A DNA stretch of 64,000 bases from Actinomycetota bacterium (GTDB taxonomy: Bacteria; Actinomycetota; Acidimicrobiia; Acidimicrobiales; JAJPHE01), in the NCBI GenBank assembly GCA_021325435.1, contig JAJPHE010000138.1, positions 1-64,000 on the forward strand, in the 5' to 3' direction. The notes beneath the pieces were generated by a model. The model worked only from the letters and a program-made list of their open reading frames with translations, ran no database searches and was not told where the DNA came from. A program made the position numbers and the translations under genes. Shown in pieces: positions 37,536 through 46,355 of the stretch (the stretch's first letter is position 1; each line of letters begins with the position of its first letter).

Positions 37536-39118
37536 CGGGGGTGCGCCCGACACCTTTCGGGGACCGGGCGCTACTCGTCGAGCTCGGCGCCGCCGCCGAC
37601 GTCCACCGGTTGCGTACCGCCATCGCCGGCGCCGACCTCCCCGGGGTCGAGGACGTGGTGGCCGGAGCCACCAGTGTCGTCGTCATCACCACCCCGGGGG
37701 CCGTGGACCTCGAGGCGCTGGCCGCCCGGGTGTCGGCGCTGCCCATCAGCGAGGCTGACGGTGGCGCCGGCCGGCTGGTCACCATCCCGGTCAGCTACGA
37801 CGGGCCCGACCTCGACGACGTCGCCTGCCATTGCCGGATCTCCTCCGGCGAGGCGGCCCGCCGCCACCGCGCCCCCACCTACACCGTGGCCTTCATGGGC
37901 TTCTCACCCGGCTTCGCCTACCTGACCGGCGGCGACCCGGCCCTGCGGGTCCCCCGCCTCCACACGCCCCGACCGCGTGTGCCCGCCGGCGCCCTGGCCA
38001 TCGCCGACGACCTGACCGCCGTCTACCCCCAGTCCACGCCGGGAGGCTGGCGGATCATCGGCACCGCCCACCGCGCCATGTTCGACGCCGGCCGCCGCCC
38101 GCCGTCCCTGCTCGAGCCCGGCGACCGGGTCCGCTTCGTCGACGGCGACAGGCCGTCCGACGGGCAGATCCAGGCCATCGAGGGCTCAGCGACCACCGGA
38201 GGGGCGGGGCCGGCGCCGGCCCCGGGCCGGTGGGTCGAGGTGGTCAAGGCCGGGCCACTGACCACCGTGCAGGACGGAGGACGGCCCGGGTTCGCCCATC
38301 TGGGCGTCCCCCGCGCCGGGGCGGCGGACCCGGCCTCGCTGGCGTCTGCCAACCGGGCGGTCGGCAACCCGCCGGCCACCGCCGGGCTGGAGGCCACGGT
38401 GTCCGGCCCCCGCCTCGTGTTCGGGCGCCCCGGCCGGGTGGCGGTGGTGGGCGCCGCCGCCAGCGTGGACGGCGAGGAAGTGACCGAAGCCGAGGCGCAC
38501 CCGGTGCCCGAAGGGGGGGTGCTGACGGTCGGGGCGGCTCGACCGGGGCTGCGGGCCTACGTGGCGGTAGACGGCGGCTTCGCCTGCGCGGCGGTGCTCG
38601 GCAGCCGCTCGGCCGACACCCTCTCCGGGCTGGGGCCACCGCCACTGAGCACCGGCCAGCGCCTGCCGCTCGGTGAGGCCAGCCCTGAACCGCCCCGGGT
38701 GCCGCCCGACCGGGCCCATCGGCCGCCGGGCGGCGAAGTAGCGGTGCGGGTAGTCGACGGCCCCCACGCCGACCGGTTCCCCGGCGGGGCCAGGTCGCTC
38801 TGCGACTCGCTCTTCACCGTCACCACCATGACGGACCGGACCGGCGTGCGCCTCACCGGGGCGGCCCTCGCCAGCCGGGGCGCGGCGGAGGTTGAGCCCC
38901 TCGGCATGGTCCCCGGCGCCGTGCAGGTCCCAGGCGGAGGCGAGCCGATCGTGCTGCTGGCCAACCACGCCACCACCGGTGGATACCCGGTGGTCGGCGT
39001 GGTGTGCACCGCCGACCTTCCCCTGCTGGCTCAGGCCCGTCCCGGCGCCCGGGTCCGCTTCGTCGCCGTCACCCCGGCGGAGGCCGCCGCCGCTCTGGCG
39101 TCGATCCGTTACCGGTAG
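37532..39118 (+). CDS. 5-oxoprolinase subunits B and C fused in one polypeptide (KipI-KipA-like)
   Basis: N-half GDRALLVELGAA...YTVAFMGFSPGFAYLTGGDPALRVPRLHTPRPRVPAGALAIADD; C-half VEVVKAGPLTTVQDGGRPGFAHLGVPRAGAADPASLASANRAVGN. GTG overlaps the pxpA stop. Confidence 0.92.
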   Translation: MTGVRPTPFGDRALLVELGAAADVHRLRTAIAGADLPGVEDVVAGATSVVVITTPGAVDLEALAARVSALPISEADGGAGRLVTIPVSYDGPDLDDVACHCRISSGEAARRHRAPTYTVAFMGFSPGFAYLTGGDPALRVPRLHTPRPRVPAGALAIADDLTAVYPQSTPGGWRIIGTAHRAMFDAGRRPPSLLEPGDRVRFVDGDRPSDGQIQAIEGSATTGGAGPAPAPGRWVEVVKAGPLTTVQDGGRPGFAHLGVPRAGAADPASLASANRAVGNPPATAGLEATVSGPRLVFGRPGRVAVVGAAASVDGEEVTEAEAHPVPEGGVLTVGAARPGLRAYVAVDGGFACAAVLGSRSADTLSGLGPPPLSTGQRLPLGEASPEPPRVPPDRAHRPPGGEVAVRVVDGPHADRFPGGARSLCDSLFTVTTMTDRTGVRLTGAALASRGAAEVEPLGMVPGAVQVPGGGEPIVLLANHATTGGYPVVGVVCTADLPLLAQARPGARVRFVAVTPAEAAAALASIRYR

Positions 39119-40431
39119 AGCGAGCGGACGGTGCTTATGGCGGCGTCGACGATGGCCGCCTCCGCCTCGGGGCCGAACTGGGTCATGCCCACCTCGTAGC
39201 CGCCCTCCGGAAAGGCCCGGGCTGGAGGCACGTAGCCCACCGATCCGTTGGCGTAACCGGCGACGAGCAGGGCCGGCAGCCCACACCGGTCGACCAGCTC
39301 GGCGCCGGTCTCGGCGAAGAACTCGCCGGGAAGGGACACCACCGCGCACTGGTCCGACAGCCGCAGAGCCTGGACCTCCAGACGCTGGGTCTGCCGGTCG
39401 GTGGGGACCGGCGGAAACAGGCGCGACGTAGCCAGCTCGTTGATCCGAGCCGACAGCTCCCGCCGCTGGCGGACGTCGGTGGTGGTCTCGAGGGTCGCCT
39501 CCATCTCGCGCAGGTCGCCCTCCACCTCTCGGCGGCTACGGCGGGGCCGGCGGGGCAGCTCGAGCTCGGTGCGGGCGGCGGCGAGGCTGAGCGGCGCGAT
39601 CAGCTGCCCCGGGCAGGGAACCTCGATGTCTTCCGACCAGCTCAGGTTGATGCACCACTGGCCGGTGTCGAGGGGGCGCATCTCCTGGGCGAGTCGGCCG
39701 ACCGCGCCGGCCAGGACGCCCCCCACCCGCTCGACTTCGGCCCGGTCGTGGCGCGACCAGACCGGGTTGACGTCACCGCACGCGCCCTGCAGGTAGATCG
39801 CCGTCCCCCCCAAGAGCGACTCGACGCTACGAGCCATCGCCCCGGGGAAGTCGGGCGAGTACTCGAGGTTGTCGTGCTCGAGCACGGTGGCGTGGCAGGC
39901 GTAGCTCACCAGGGTGGCGACCGGCGGCGCCGGCTGCGACCGGTCGCACAGGAGGACCTGGGCGGTGGACTGCACCGGTCCGCCGGGATCGCGCCGGTTC
40001 TGGCTGACCGTCGCCACCTCCACCGCCCCCAGCTTCAGCGTCACCGGCTCGAGGCTTCTGTGGGCCATGGCCACGGCCCCGGCCACCTGCCGAGCGACGA
40101 CGTTGGTGTATTCGGGGTCCTCGGCCGAGCGGAAGCCGGACGGGCCGGCGTGGGTGTGGGTAGCGCCCACCAGAACGGCGTCGGCGGGCAGGCCGAGCGT
40201 CTCCTCGATGAGGCGACGGCTGACGGACACCACCTCGCTCCCCACCCCCAGCAGGTCGCACACGGCGAGAGCCACACTGCTCCGGCCGTCGGAGAGCACG
40301 AGGGCGCGAACGAACAGCGGGTCCATGATGCCGACCGATCCCGACGTCCGCTTCCCGTAGCCGCCCATGCGGGCGCCGACGGGTGGCGTGATGTCGGCGA
40401 CGGCCGCGCCAGCGAGGGCGTTCGAGCTCAC
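39109..40431 (-). CDS. Neutral/alkaline ceramidase-like hydrolase (N-terminal domain family)
   Basis: AAVADITPPVGARMGGYGKR, GATHTHAGPSGF, YACHATVLEHDNLEYSPDFPGAM, YLQGACGDVNPVW. Confidence 0.85.
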   Translation of the reverse strand: MSSNALAGAAVADITPPVGARMGGYGKRTSGSVGIMDPLFVRALVLSDGRSSVALAVCDLLGVGSEVVSVSRRLIEETLGLPADAVLVGATHTHAGPSGFRSAEDPEYTNVVARQVAGAVAMAHRSLEPVTLKLGAVEVATVSQNRRDPGGPVQSTAQVLLCDRSQPAPPVATLVSYACHATVLEHDNLEYSPDFPGAMARSVESLLGGTAIYLQGACGDVNPVWSRHDRAEVERVGGVLAGAVGRLAQEMRPLDTGQWCINLSWSEDIEVPCPGQLIAPLSLAAARTELELPRRPRRSRREVEGDLREMEATLETTTDVRQRRELSARINELATSRLFPPVPTDRQTQRLEVQALRLSDQCAVVSLPGEFFAETGAELVDRCGLPALLVAGYANGSVGYVPPARAFPEGGYEVGMTQFGPEAEAAIVDAAISTVRSLYR

Positions 40432-41204
40432 GTCACCTCGCTGAAGTCGGCGGAGGCGACCGACGTGAGGCGAATGCCGTGCTCCTTCACCGCCCGGCGG
40501 ACGGCGCCATCCGTCAACACCGCCAGGTCGGAGACCCGGTACTCCTCGGCCCAGGCGTATACCGGCGAAGAGGCCGACGTCAGGGAGGCCAGCTCCGCGC
40601 CTCCGACACCGGGGTGGGTGACGAGGAGGTGCACGCCCGGCGCCAGGCCCTCCAGCCACGCCAGTAGCCATGGCAGCTTCTCGGAGGCCTTTCGTTGGGA
40701 GAGCGACCTGATCGACGTGAAGCGCAGCGACGTGGGCAACCCCGGGTACAGGAACGGCGCGCCGAGCTCTTGCGACACCCGCTCGTAGGCGGCCTCGCAC
40801 ACCAGGCCCATGTGAACGTCGAGGTAGCCGAGGGAGAGACCGGATCCGCTGATCCGCGCCGCCTGGGCCAGCAGCTCGGCCTCTGCGTCGGCGGCGTTGA
40901 TGGCGGCCGCCGCCTCCGCCACCGTGTCGCGGAAGTAACCGTCCGGTCCTACCAACGACCGGCCTCGGGTCAGCGGCCGCCACCGGAAGTTCTCCCAGTC
41001 GCAGGTGAGGGTCTGGTGCAGTCCCAGGGGAATGTCGTGGACGGCGGCCAGCCTCAGCGCCTCGTCCACCCACGGGCAGGGGGCCATGGCGGACGCCTGG
41101 GTGAGGATCCCGTCGGTGAGGGCGGTCACCACACCAGCGTTGACGGCGTGGCACATGCCGAAGTCGTCGCCCTGAACGACGAGCTGCACCGCCCCGTCCG
41201 CCAC
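40428..41204 (-). CDS. ChbG/YdjC-family carbohydrate deacetylase
   Basis: QLVVQGDDFGMCHAVNAGVVTALTDGILTQASAMAPCPWVDEA, IPLGLHQTLTCDWENFRW, LGYLDVHMGL, HLLVTHPGVGG. Confidence 0.9.
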   Translation of the reverse strand: MADGAVQLVVQGDDFGMCHAVNAGVVTALTDGILTQASAMAPCPWVDEALRLAAVHDIPLGLHQTLTCDWENFRWRPLTRGRSLVGPDGYFRDTVAEAAAAINAADAEAELLAQAARISGSGLSLGYLDVHMGLVCEAAYERVSQELGAPFLYPGLPTSLRFTSIRSLSQRKASEKLPWLLAWLEGLAPGVHLLVTHPGVGGAELASLTSASSPVYAWAEEYRVSDLAVLTDGAVRRAVKEHGIRLTSVASADFSEVT

Positions 41205-41240
41205 GGGGGCATGCTATGGGCCGGCGAACAGGGGGTCCGG

Positions 41241-42509
41241 GTGGGCGAGCAGAAGCTGGCGATCGACGGCGGCAAGCCGATGCTGCCCCGGCCCCTCGAG
41301 ATCGGCAAAGGCGTCTCACTGCTCGGTGACGAGGAGCGCAAGGCGGTCCTCGAGGTCCTCGAGAGCCGGTCTTTGTTCCGCTACTACGGCCCCCACCTGC
41401 TCGCCAAGGTCGAGGCGTTCGAACGGGCCTCCTGTGACCTGCTGGGGTCCACCTACGCCGTCGCCACCTCATCGGGCACGGCGGCCATCCGCGCCGGTCT
41501 GGCGGCGCTCGGCGTCGGCTGCGGTGACGAGGTGGTGGTGCCGGCCTTCACGTTTATCGCCACGGTGAACGCGGTGGTGACCATGGGGGCGGTCCCTGTC
41601 TTCGCCGAGATCGATGACAGCTGGGGGATGGACCCGGGCGATCTGGACGGGCGGATCACCGATCGCACCGCCGCGGTGATACCGGTCCACCTCGAGAACT
41701 GCGCCTCTGACATGGATCCTCTTCTCGAGGTGTGCAGGCGCTACGGCGTCCCGGTGCTGGAGGACACGGCCCAATCGATGGGCGCGACCTACCGCGGGCG
41801 TTCATTGGGCACGATGGGCGACCTCGGCGCTTTCTCCCTGCAGCTGGAGAAGAACGTCACCAGCGGGGAGGGCGGCCTGCTGGTGAGCGACGACGAGCGC
41901 TTGTACCTGCGGGCCGCCCGCTACCAGGACCAGGGTGGACAGTTCGTCACCAGCACCGGCTCCGAACGGGGGACCGGCGAGATCGAGCCGTTCGTCGGCG
42001 AGAACCTGCGCATGACCGAGATCGCCGGTGCCATCGCCGGCATCCAGTTGACCAAGCTCCCCGGGCTGCTCGCCGCCCAGCGGGCCAACCACCGACGCAT
42101 CCTGCGGGCGATCGGCGAGCCACCCGGCCTCGAGTTCCGTCGCCGGCCGGACGCCGAAGGCGACGGCTGCTCGAGCATCGGGTTCTTCCTCCCCGACGCC
42201 GACCTCGCCCGCCGTTTCGCCAAGGCGCTGATCGCCGAGGGACTGCCCGCCGGCCGGATGTACCGCGGTCAACCGGTGTACGCCACCGAGTCGATCCTCC
42301 AGAAGCGCACCGCGTCCGGCAAGGGCGGCCCGTGGAACTGCGCCGAGCATCCGACCGGGGTCGACTACCGCATGGGCATGTGCCCTCACACCGAGGACCT
42401 GGCCGCCCGGTCGGCGCTGGTCATGGTGGCGGCCTCCTACACCGCCTCGCAATGCGACGCGGTGGCCGAGGCGATCCTGAAGGTCTGCGGCGCTCTGCTC
42501 GGCCGGTGA
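41241..42509 (+). CDS. DegT/DnrJ/EryC1/StrS family PLP aminotransferase
   Basis: LAIDGGKPMLPRP, VATSSGTAAIRAGLAALGVGCGDEVVVPAFTFIATVNAVV, VLEDTAQSMGATYRGRSLGTMGDLGAFSLQLEKNVTSGEGG. GTG start at 41241 preferred; ATG at 41211 also possible. Confidence 0.93.
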   Translation: MGEQKLAIDGGKPMLPRPLEIGKGVSLLGDEERKAVLEVLESRSLFRYYGPHLLAKVEAFERASCDLLGSTYAVATSSGTAAIRAGLAALGVGCGDEVVVPAFTFIATVNAVVTMGAVPVFAEIDDSWGMDPGDLDGRITDRTAAVIPVHLENCASDMDPLLEVCRRYGVPVLEDTAQSMGATYRGRSLGTMGDLGAFSLQLEKNVTSGEGGLLVSDDERLYLRAARYQDQGGQFVTSTGSERGTGEIEPFVGENLRMTEIAGAIAGIQLTKLPGLLAAQRANHRRILRAIGEPPGLEFRRRPDAEGDGCSSIGFFLPDADLARRFAKALIAEGLPAGRMYRGQPVYATESILQKRTASGKGGPWNCAEHPTGVDYRMGMCPHTEDLAARSALVMVAASYTASQCDAVAEAILKVCGALLGR

Positions 42510-43486
42510 CGCTTCGCATCGGGCTGGTGGGCTGCGGCACCATCGCCCGCCGCTCGCACCTTCCGTCCTTGCGGGCCGCGGGGGACGCCGACGTCGTCGC
42601 CTTCGCCAGCCGCTCTCGATCCTCCGCCGAAGTTGCCGCCGGGGAGTGGGGGTCGGGGCGGGTCTACGACGACTGGCGCCGGTTGGTGTCCGATAGTGAC
42701 GTCGACGCGGTCGACATCTGCTCGCCCAACCGGTCCCACGCTCCGGTGGCGGTGGCGGCGGCGGAGGCCGGCAAGCACGTGCTGGTGGAAAAGCCCATGG
42801 CCTGCACCGTCGAAGAGGCCGACCGCATGATCGACGCCGCCCGGGCCGCCGGGGTCGTCCTGGCGGTGGCCCACAACGTGCGCTTCGCTCCCCCGTTCTT
42901 CACCGCCCACCGCGTAGTGGCCGACGGGGCGATCGGCGAGGTGGTCGGGTTCCGCGCCGGGTTCGGCCACGCCGGGCCCCAGGAGTGGGCTCCCGAGGCG
43001 ACCTGGTTCTTCGACCACGCCCAGTCAGGAGGTGGCGCCCTCATCGACCTCGGCATCCATGTCGCCGACCTGATCCGGTTCGTCGTGGCCGACGAAGTGG
43101 TCGACGTCTCCGCTCTCCTCTCGCGCCGTCACGACGGCGTGGACGACGCCGCCCAGGTCATCATGCGCACCGGGGGCGGGGCCGTGGGCAGCTTCCATGC
43201 CAGCTGGCGGGCCCGCCCGGGCCCCGACCACCAGCTGACGGTGTTCGGCACCGAGGGCACCCTGCACCTCGACCGCCGCACCCCGCTCACCCTGCAACGC
43301 CAGGGGGAGAAGCCCGAACGGATCGAGCCGCAGGCCCCGCCCGGTGACCTGTTCGCCGGCTTCGTGTTGGCCTGCACCACGGGGTCCCCGCCACCGGTCA
43401 GCGCCGAAGAGGGTCGGGCGGCGCTGGCCATCGTGGAGGCCGCCTACCGCTCCGACGCCACCGGGCGCACAACCGCCCCGGCGTGA
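42506..43486 (+). CDS. Gfo/Idh/MocA family oxidoreductase
   Basis: LRIGLVGCGTIARRSHLPSLRAAGDADVVAFASRS, AVDICSPNRSHAPVAVAAAEAGKHVLVEKPMACTVEEADRMI; GTG overlaps the upstream stop. Confidence 0.95.
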   Translation: MTLRIGLVGCGTIARRSHLPSLRAAGDADVVAFASRSRSSAEVAAGEWGSGRVYDDWRRLVSDSDVDAVDICSPNRSHAPVAVAAAEAGKHVLVEKPMACTVEEADRMIDAARAAGVVLAVAHNVRFAPPFFTAHRVVADGAIGEVVGFRAGFGHAGPQEWAPEATWFFDHAQSGGGALIDLGIHVADLIRFVVADEVVDVSALLSRRHDGVDDAAQVIMRTGGGAVGSFHASWRARPGPDHQLTVFGTEGTLHLDRRTPLTLQRQGEKPERIEPQAPPGDLFAGFVLACTTGSPPPVSAEEGRAALAIVEAAYRSDATGRTTAPA

Positions 43487-43492
43487 GCCCGG

Positions 43493-43963
43493 TCAGACCC
43501 GGCGCTTGGGCTCCGTCTTCTTGGTGAGGAGGCCGGCCTCGCGTTGGAAGTCGCCGGCGTCCTCGAACCCCTTGTAGACGCTGGCGAAGCGGAGGTAGGA
43601 GACGTCGTCCAGGCCGGCCAGGCGCTCGAGCACCGAGACTCCCACCTGCTGGCTGGTGACCTCACCGCCGGCCAGCCGCATCTCCTCCTCGACCTCGAGG
43701 GCCAGCTCCTCCATCTGCTCGCCGCTCACCGGCCGGTTCTTGGTGGCCGACCTGATGCCGGCCACCACCTTGGCCCGGTCGAACGGCTCTCGGGCGCCCG
43801 AACGCTTCACCACCACGACGGGAACCTCTTCCACCCGCTCGAAGGTGGTGTAGCGGCGGGAACAGGCGAGACATTCGCGCCGGCGACGGATGGCGGCGCC
43901 GTCCTCGGCCAGGCGCGAGTCGACCACCTTGTCGTCGACGCTGGAGCACCACGGGCACCGCAC
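43493..43963 (-). CDS. nrdR: Transcriptional repressor NrdR
   Basis: MRCPWCSSVDDKVVDSRLAEDGAAIRRRRECLACSRRYTTFERVE zinc ribbon, ATP-cone. Confidence 0.97.
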   Translation of the reverse strand: MRCPWCSSVDDKVVDSRLAEDGAAIRRRRECLACSRRYTTFERVEEVPVVVVKRSGAREPFDRAKVVAGIRSATKNRPVSGEQMEELALEVEEEMRLAGGEVTSQQVGVSVLERLAGLDDVSYLRFASVYKGFEDAGDFQREAGLLTKKTEPKRRV

Positions 43964-43994
43964 AATGACCGACGCTACCGCCGGCCACTCAAGG

Positions 43995-44411
43995 TCAGGG
44001 CAGGTTGAGCTGCTCGCCCGGAACCGGCCCGGAGCCGTGCAGCTCCGCGGTCAGGGCGGCCACGAGCGGCCGAGGATCACCGCCCGGACGCAGGCGCTCG
44101 GCGATCGACCACAGCGTGTCACCTGGCTGCACCACGTAGACGGCGGCAGACGCCGGACGGGGCAGCTGCCCGGAGGCGGTGAGGGGCCCGCCCCCGAGCA
44201 GGCCCACGCCCGCCCGACCGACCGGCACGGCCGCGGTGGCCAGGAGGAGCACCGCGATCCGACGCCGCCGGTAGACGGCACGGCGCGACGCCGGCCTGAG
44301 CGAGACACGGCGCTGGCGCCGGGTGGGAGCAGGGAGCAGCGCCGGGCCGAACGGCTCGGGGCAAAGATCAGCGACATCGGGCTCCCACCGGGGATAAGCC
44401 ACCGCTGCCAT
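43995..44411 (-). CDS. LysM-domain membrane protein divergent from lexA (candidate SOS-induced division inhibitor)
   Basis: TM segment RRRRIAVLLLATAAVPV, then YVVQPGDTLWSIAERLRPGGDPRPLVAALTAE; ATG at 44411 with AGGAGG upstream. Confidence 0.88.
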   Translation of the reverse strand: MAAVAYPRWEPDVADLCPEPFGPALLPAPTRRQRRVSLRPASRRAVYRRRRIAVLLLATAAVPVGRAGVGLLGGGPLTASGQLPRPASAAVYVVQPGDTLWSIAERLRPGGDPRPLVAALTAELHGSGPVPGEQLNLP

Positions 44412-44472
44412 AGCCGCCTCCTGTCCTCTTAGGAACCGGTGACCCACCGGCCCGCCGGTCCGTCCGGCATGT

Positions 44473-44486
44473 CGAATGTGTGTTCG
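44473..44486. promoter_or_regulatory. LexA box 1 (CGAAT-GTGT-GTTCG)
   Basis: One mismatch to CGAAC-N4-GTTCG; proximal to the LysM gene. Confidence 0.75.
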
Positions 44487-44501
44487 ATAGACACAGAACC
44501 A

Positions 44502-44515
44502 CGAACGCACGTTCG
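44502..44515. promoter_or_regulatory. LexA box 2 (CGAAC-GCAC-GTTCG, perfect)
   Basis: Exact match to the Gram-positive/actinobacterial SOS box. Confidence 0.9.
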
Positions 44516-44529
44516 AGTCAAGCCGAAAT

Positions 44530-44543
44530 CGAACAGGTGTTTG
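44530..44543. promoter_or_regulatory. LexA box 3 (CGAAC-AGGT-GTTTG)
   Basis: One mismatch; overlaps the putative lexA -35 (TTGCCT 44541-44546), which is 17 bp from -10 TACGGT (44564-44569). Confidence 0.75.
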
Positions 44544-44576
44544 CCTCAGGCCCTCGTCGGTGTTACGGTGCCCGTC

Positions 44577-45236
44577 ATGTCCGCCACCACCAGGCCCGCT
44601 GCCGACTCGGACACCGTCCTCACCGGCAAGCGTCGCCAGATACTGGACTTCATCGCCGAGCAGCTGCGCGACCGGGGCTATCCCCCGTCAGTCCGCGAGA
44701 TCGGCGAGGCGGTGGGGCTGACGTCCTCGTCAACCGTCCACGCCCACCTGGCGACGCTGCAGCGCCAGGGCTTCCTCCGGCGCGACCCCACCAAACCCCG
44801 GGCGATCGAGGTGCGCTACGACCCGTCGTCGGGGGCGGCGGTCGAGCGGCGGCCGGCCCGCCACGTGCCGCTGGTGGGCGACGTGGCCGCCGGCGCCAAC
44901 GTGCTGGCCCAGGAAAACGTTGAGGAGCTCCTGCCCCTGCCGGAGGAGTTCACCGGCGACGGCCAGCTGTTCATGCTCCGGGTCCGCGGCGACTCGATGA
45001 TCGAGGCGGGCATCCTCGACGGCGACTACGTCGTGGTCCGGTCCCAACCCACGGCCGACAAGGGCGACATCGTGGTGGCCGGGGTGCCCGGCGACGAAGG
45101 AACCGTCAAGAAGTACTCCCGGCGGGGCTCCAAGGTGGTGCTGGTGCCGGCGAACCCTCGCCTCGAGCCGGTCGAGTACGACCCGTCCGAGGTGACACTC
45201 TATGGCAAGGTGGTCAGCGTCCTCAGGCGCCTGTAG
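44577..45236 (+). CDS. lexA: SOS repressor LexA
   Basis: TGKRRQILDFIAEQLRDRGYPPSVREIGEAVGLTSSSTVHAHLATLQRQGFLRRDPTKPRAIEV; VPLVGDVAAGANVLAQENVEE (cleavage region), RVRGDSMIEAGILDGDYVVV. Confidence 0.98.
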   Translation: MSATTRPAADSDTVLTGKRRQILDFIAEQLRDRGYPPSVREIGEAVGLTSSSTVHAHLATLQRQGFLRRDPTKPRAIEVRYDPSSGAAVERRPARHVPLVGDVAAGANVLAQENVEELLPLPEEFTGDGQLFMLRVRGDSMIEAGILDGDYVVVRSQPTADKGDIVVAGVPGDEGTVKKYSRRGSKVVLVPANPRLEPVEYDPSEVTLYGKVVSVLRRL

Positions 45237-45413
45237 CCTCGGGTCTTCCCCGCCACGCTTCCCACCACTCAGCGCCGCCCGCTCGCGGTCGGCCCGCACT
45301 CACCGTGGCATTTTCGACGCGGATATTCCGGACTGGGCGCTCGGGGGGTATAGCCCCACCCGAAAACGGACAAGAAACCGGTCCAGCTCTCGCGCAAGAA
45401 GGTCGATCGCCAC

Positions 45414-46355
45414 ATGGTGCAGACACTCCAGCGGCCCCCGCTTCCGGAACCGCCGCCCGCCGCCGCCCCCCCCACCCCCGAGGGACCGGGGCCAGCGGGC
45501 ATCGTCATCACGACCGTGCTGGTCGTGATCCCCCTGCTGGCGCTGGTCGCCGGCATCGGCTGGGTCGCCGTGGGCAACCGGGTGAGCTGGCTGGATGTGG
45601 GCCTCACCGTGGGGCTCTACCTCGTGACCGGACACGGGGTGACCGTCGGCTACCACCGCCTGTTCACCCACAAGTCCTTTCGGGCGCCGACCTGGCTGCG
45701 GGTGGTCCTGGCCGTGTGCGGCTCGATGGCGGTGGAGGGTGGCCCCGTCTCTTGGGTAGCGAACCACCGCGCCCACCACCAGATGGCGGACCAGCCGGGG
45801 GACCCCCATTCCCCCCATCGTTACGGCACCACGCCGTGGGCCCTGGTGAAGGGGCTGGGGTGGGCCCATGTCGGCTGGCTGTTCCGGGCCCCGCCGGCCC
45901 AGGTCGACCGCTACGCCCGCGACCTGACCCGCGACCGCTACGTCGCCGCCGTCGACCGGGCCTTTCCGGCCCTGGCCGTTCTCTCCTTCGCCCTGCCCTT
46001 CGCCATCGCCTGGGCGGCGACCGGGTCGCTGTCGTCGGCCGGGTGGGCGTTGCTGTGGGCCGGCGCCGTCCGGGTGGCGCTGCTGCACCACATCACCTGG
46101 TCGGTCAACTCGATCTGCCACGTCGTCGGGTACCGGCCCAACCAGACCCGCGACCGCTCGACGAACGTGTGGCTGCTGGCCGTGCTCTCGATGGGCGAGT
46201 CGTGGCACAACCACCACCACGCCTTCCCTGCCTCGGCCCGCCACGGCATCGGCCGGGGGCAGATCGACACCTCGGCCCGCCTGATCTGGCTGTTCGAGCG
46301 GTTGGGCTGGGCCAGCCGGGTGCGCTGGGTCAGGGCCGGCGAGCTCGCACAATGA
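45414..46355 (+). CDS. Acyl-CoA/acyl-lipid fatty acid desaturase
   Basis: His boxes HRLFTH, HRAHH and HNHHH; multiple TM segments. Confidence 0.92.
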   Translation: MVQTLQRPPLPEPPPAAAPPTPEGPGPAGIVITTVLVVIPLLALVAGIGWVAVGNRVSWLDVGLTVGLYLVTGHGVTVGYHRLFTHKSFRAPTWLRVVLAVCGSMAVEGGPVSWVANHRAHHQMADQPGDPHSPHRYGTTPWALVKGLGWAHVGWLFRAPPAQVDRYARDLTRDRYVAAVDRAFPALAVLSFALPFAIAWAATGSLSSAGWALLWAGAVRVALLHHITWSVNSICHVVGYRPNQTRDRSTNVWLLAVLSMGESWHNHHHAFPASARHGIGRGQIDTSARLIWLFERLGWASRVRWVRAGELAQ

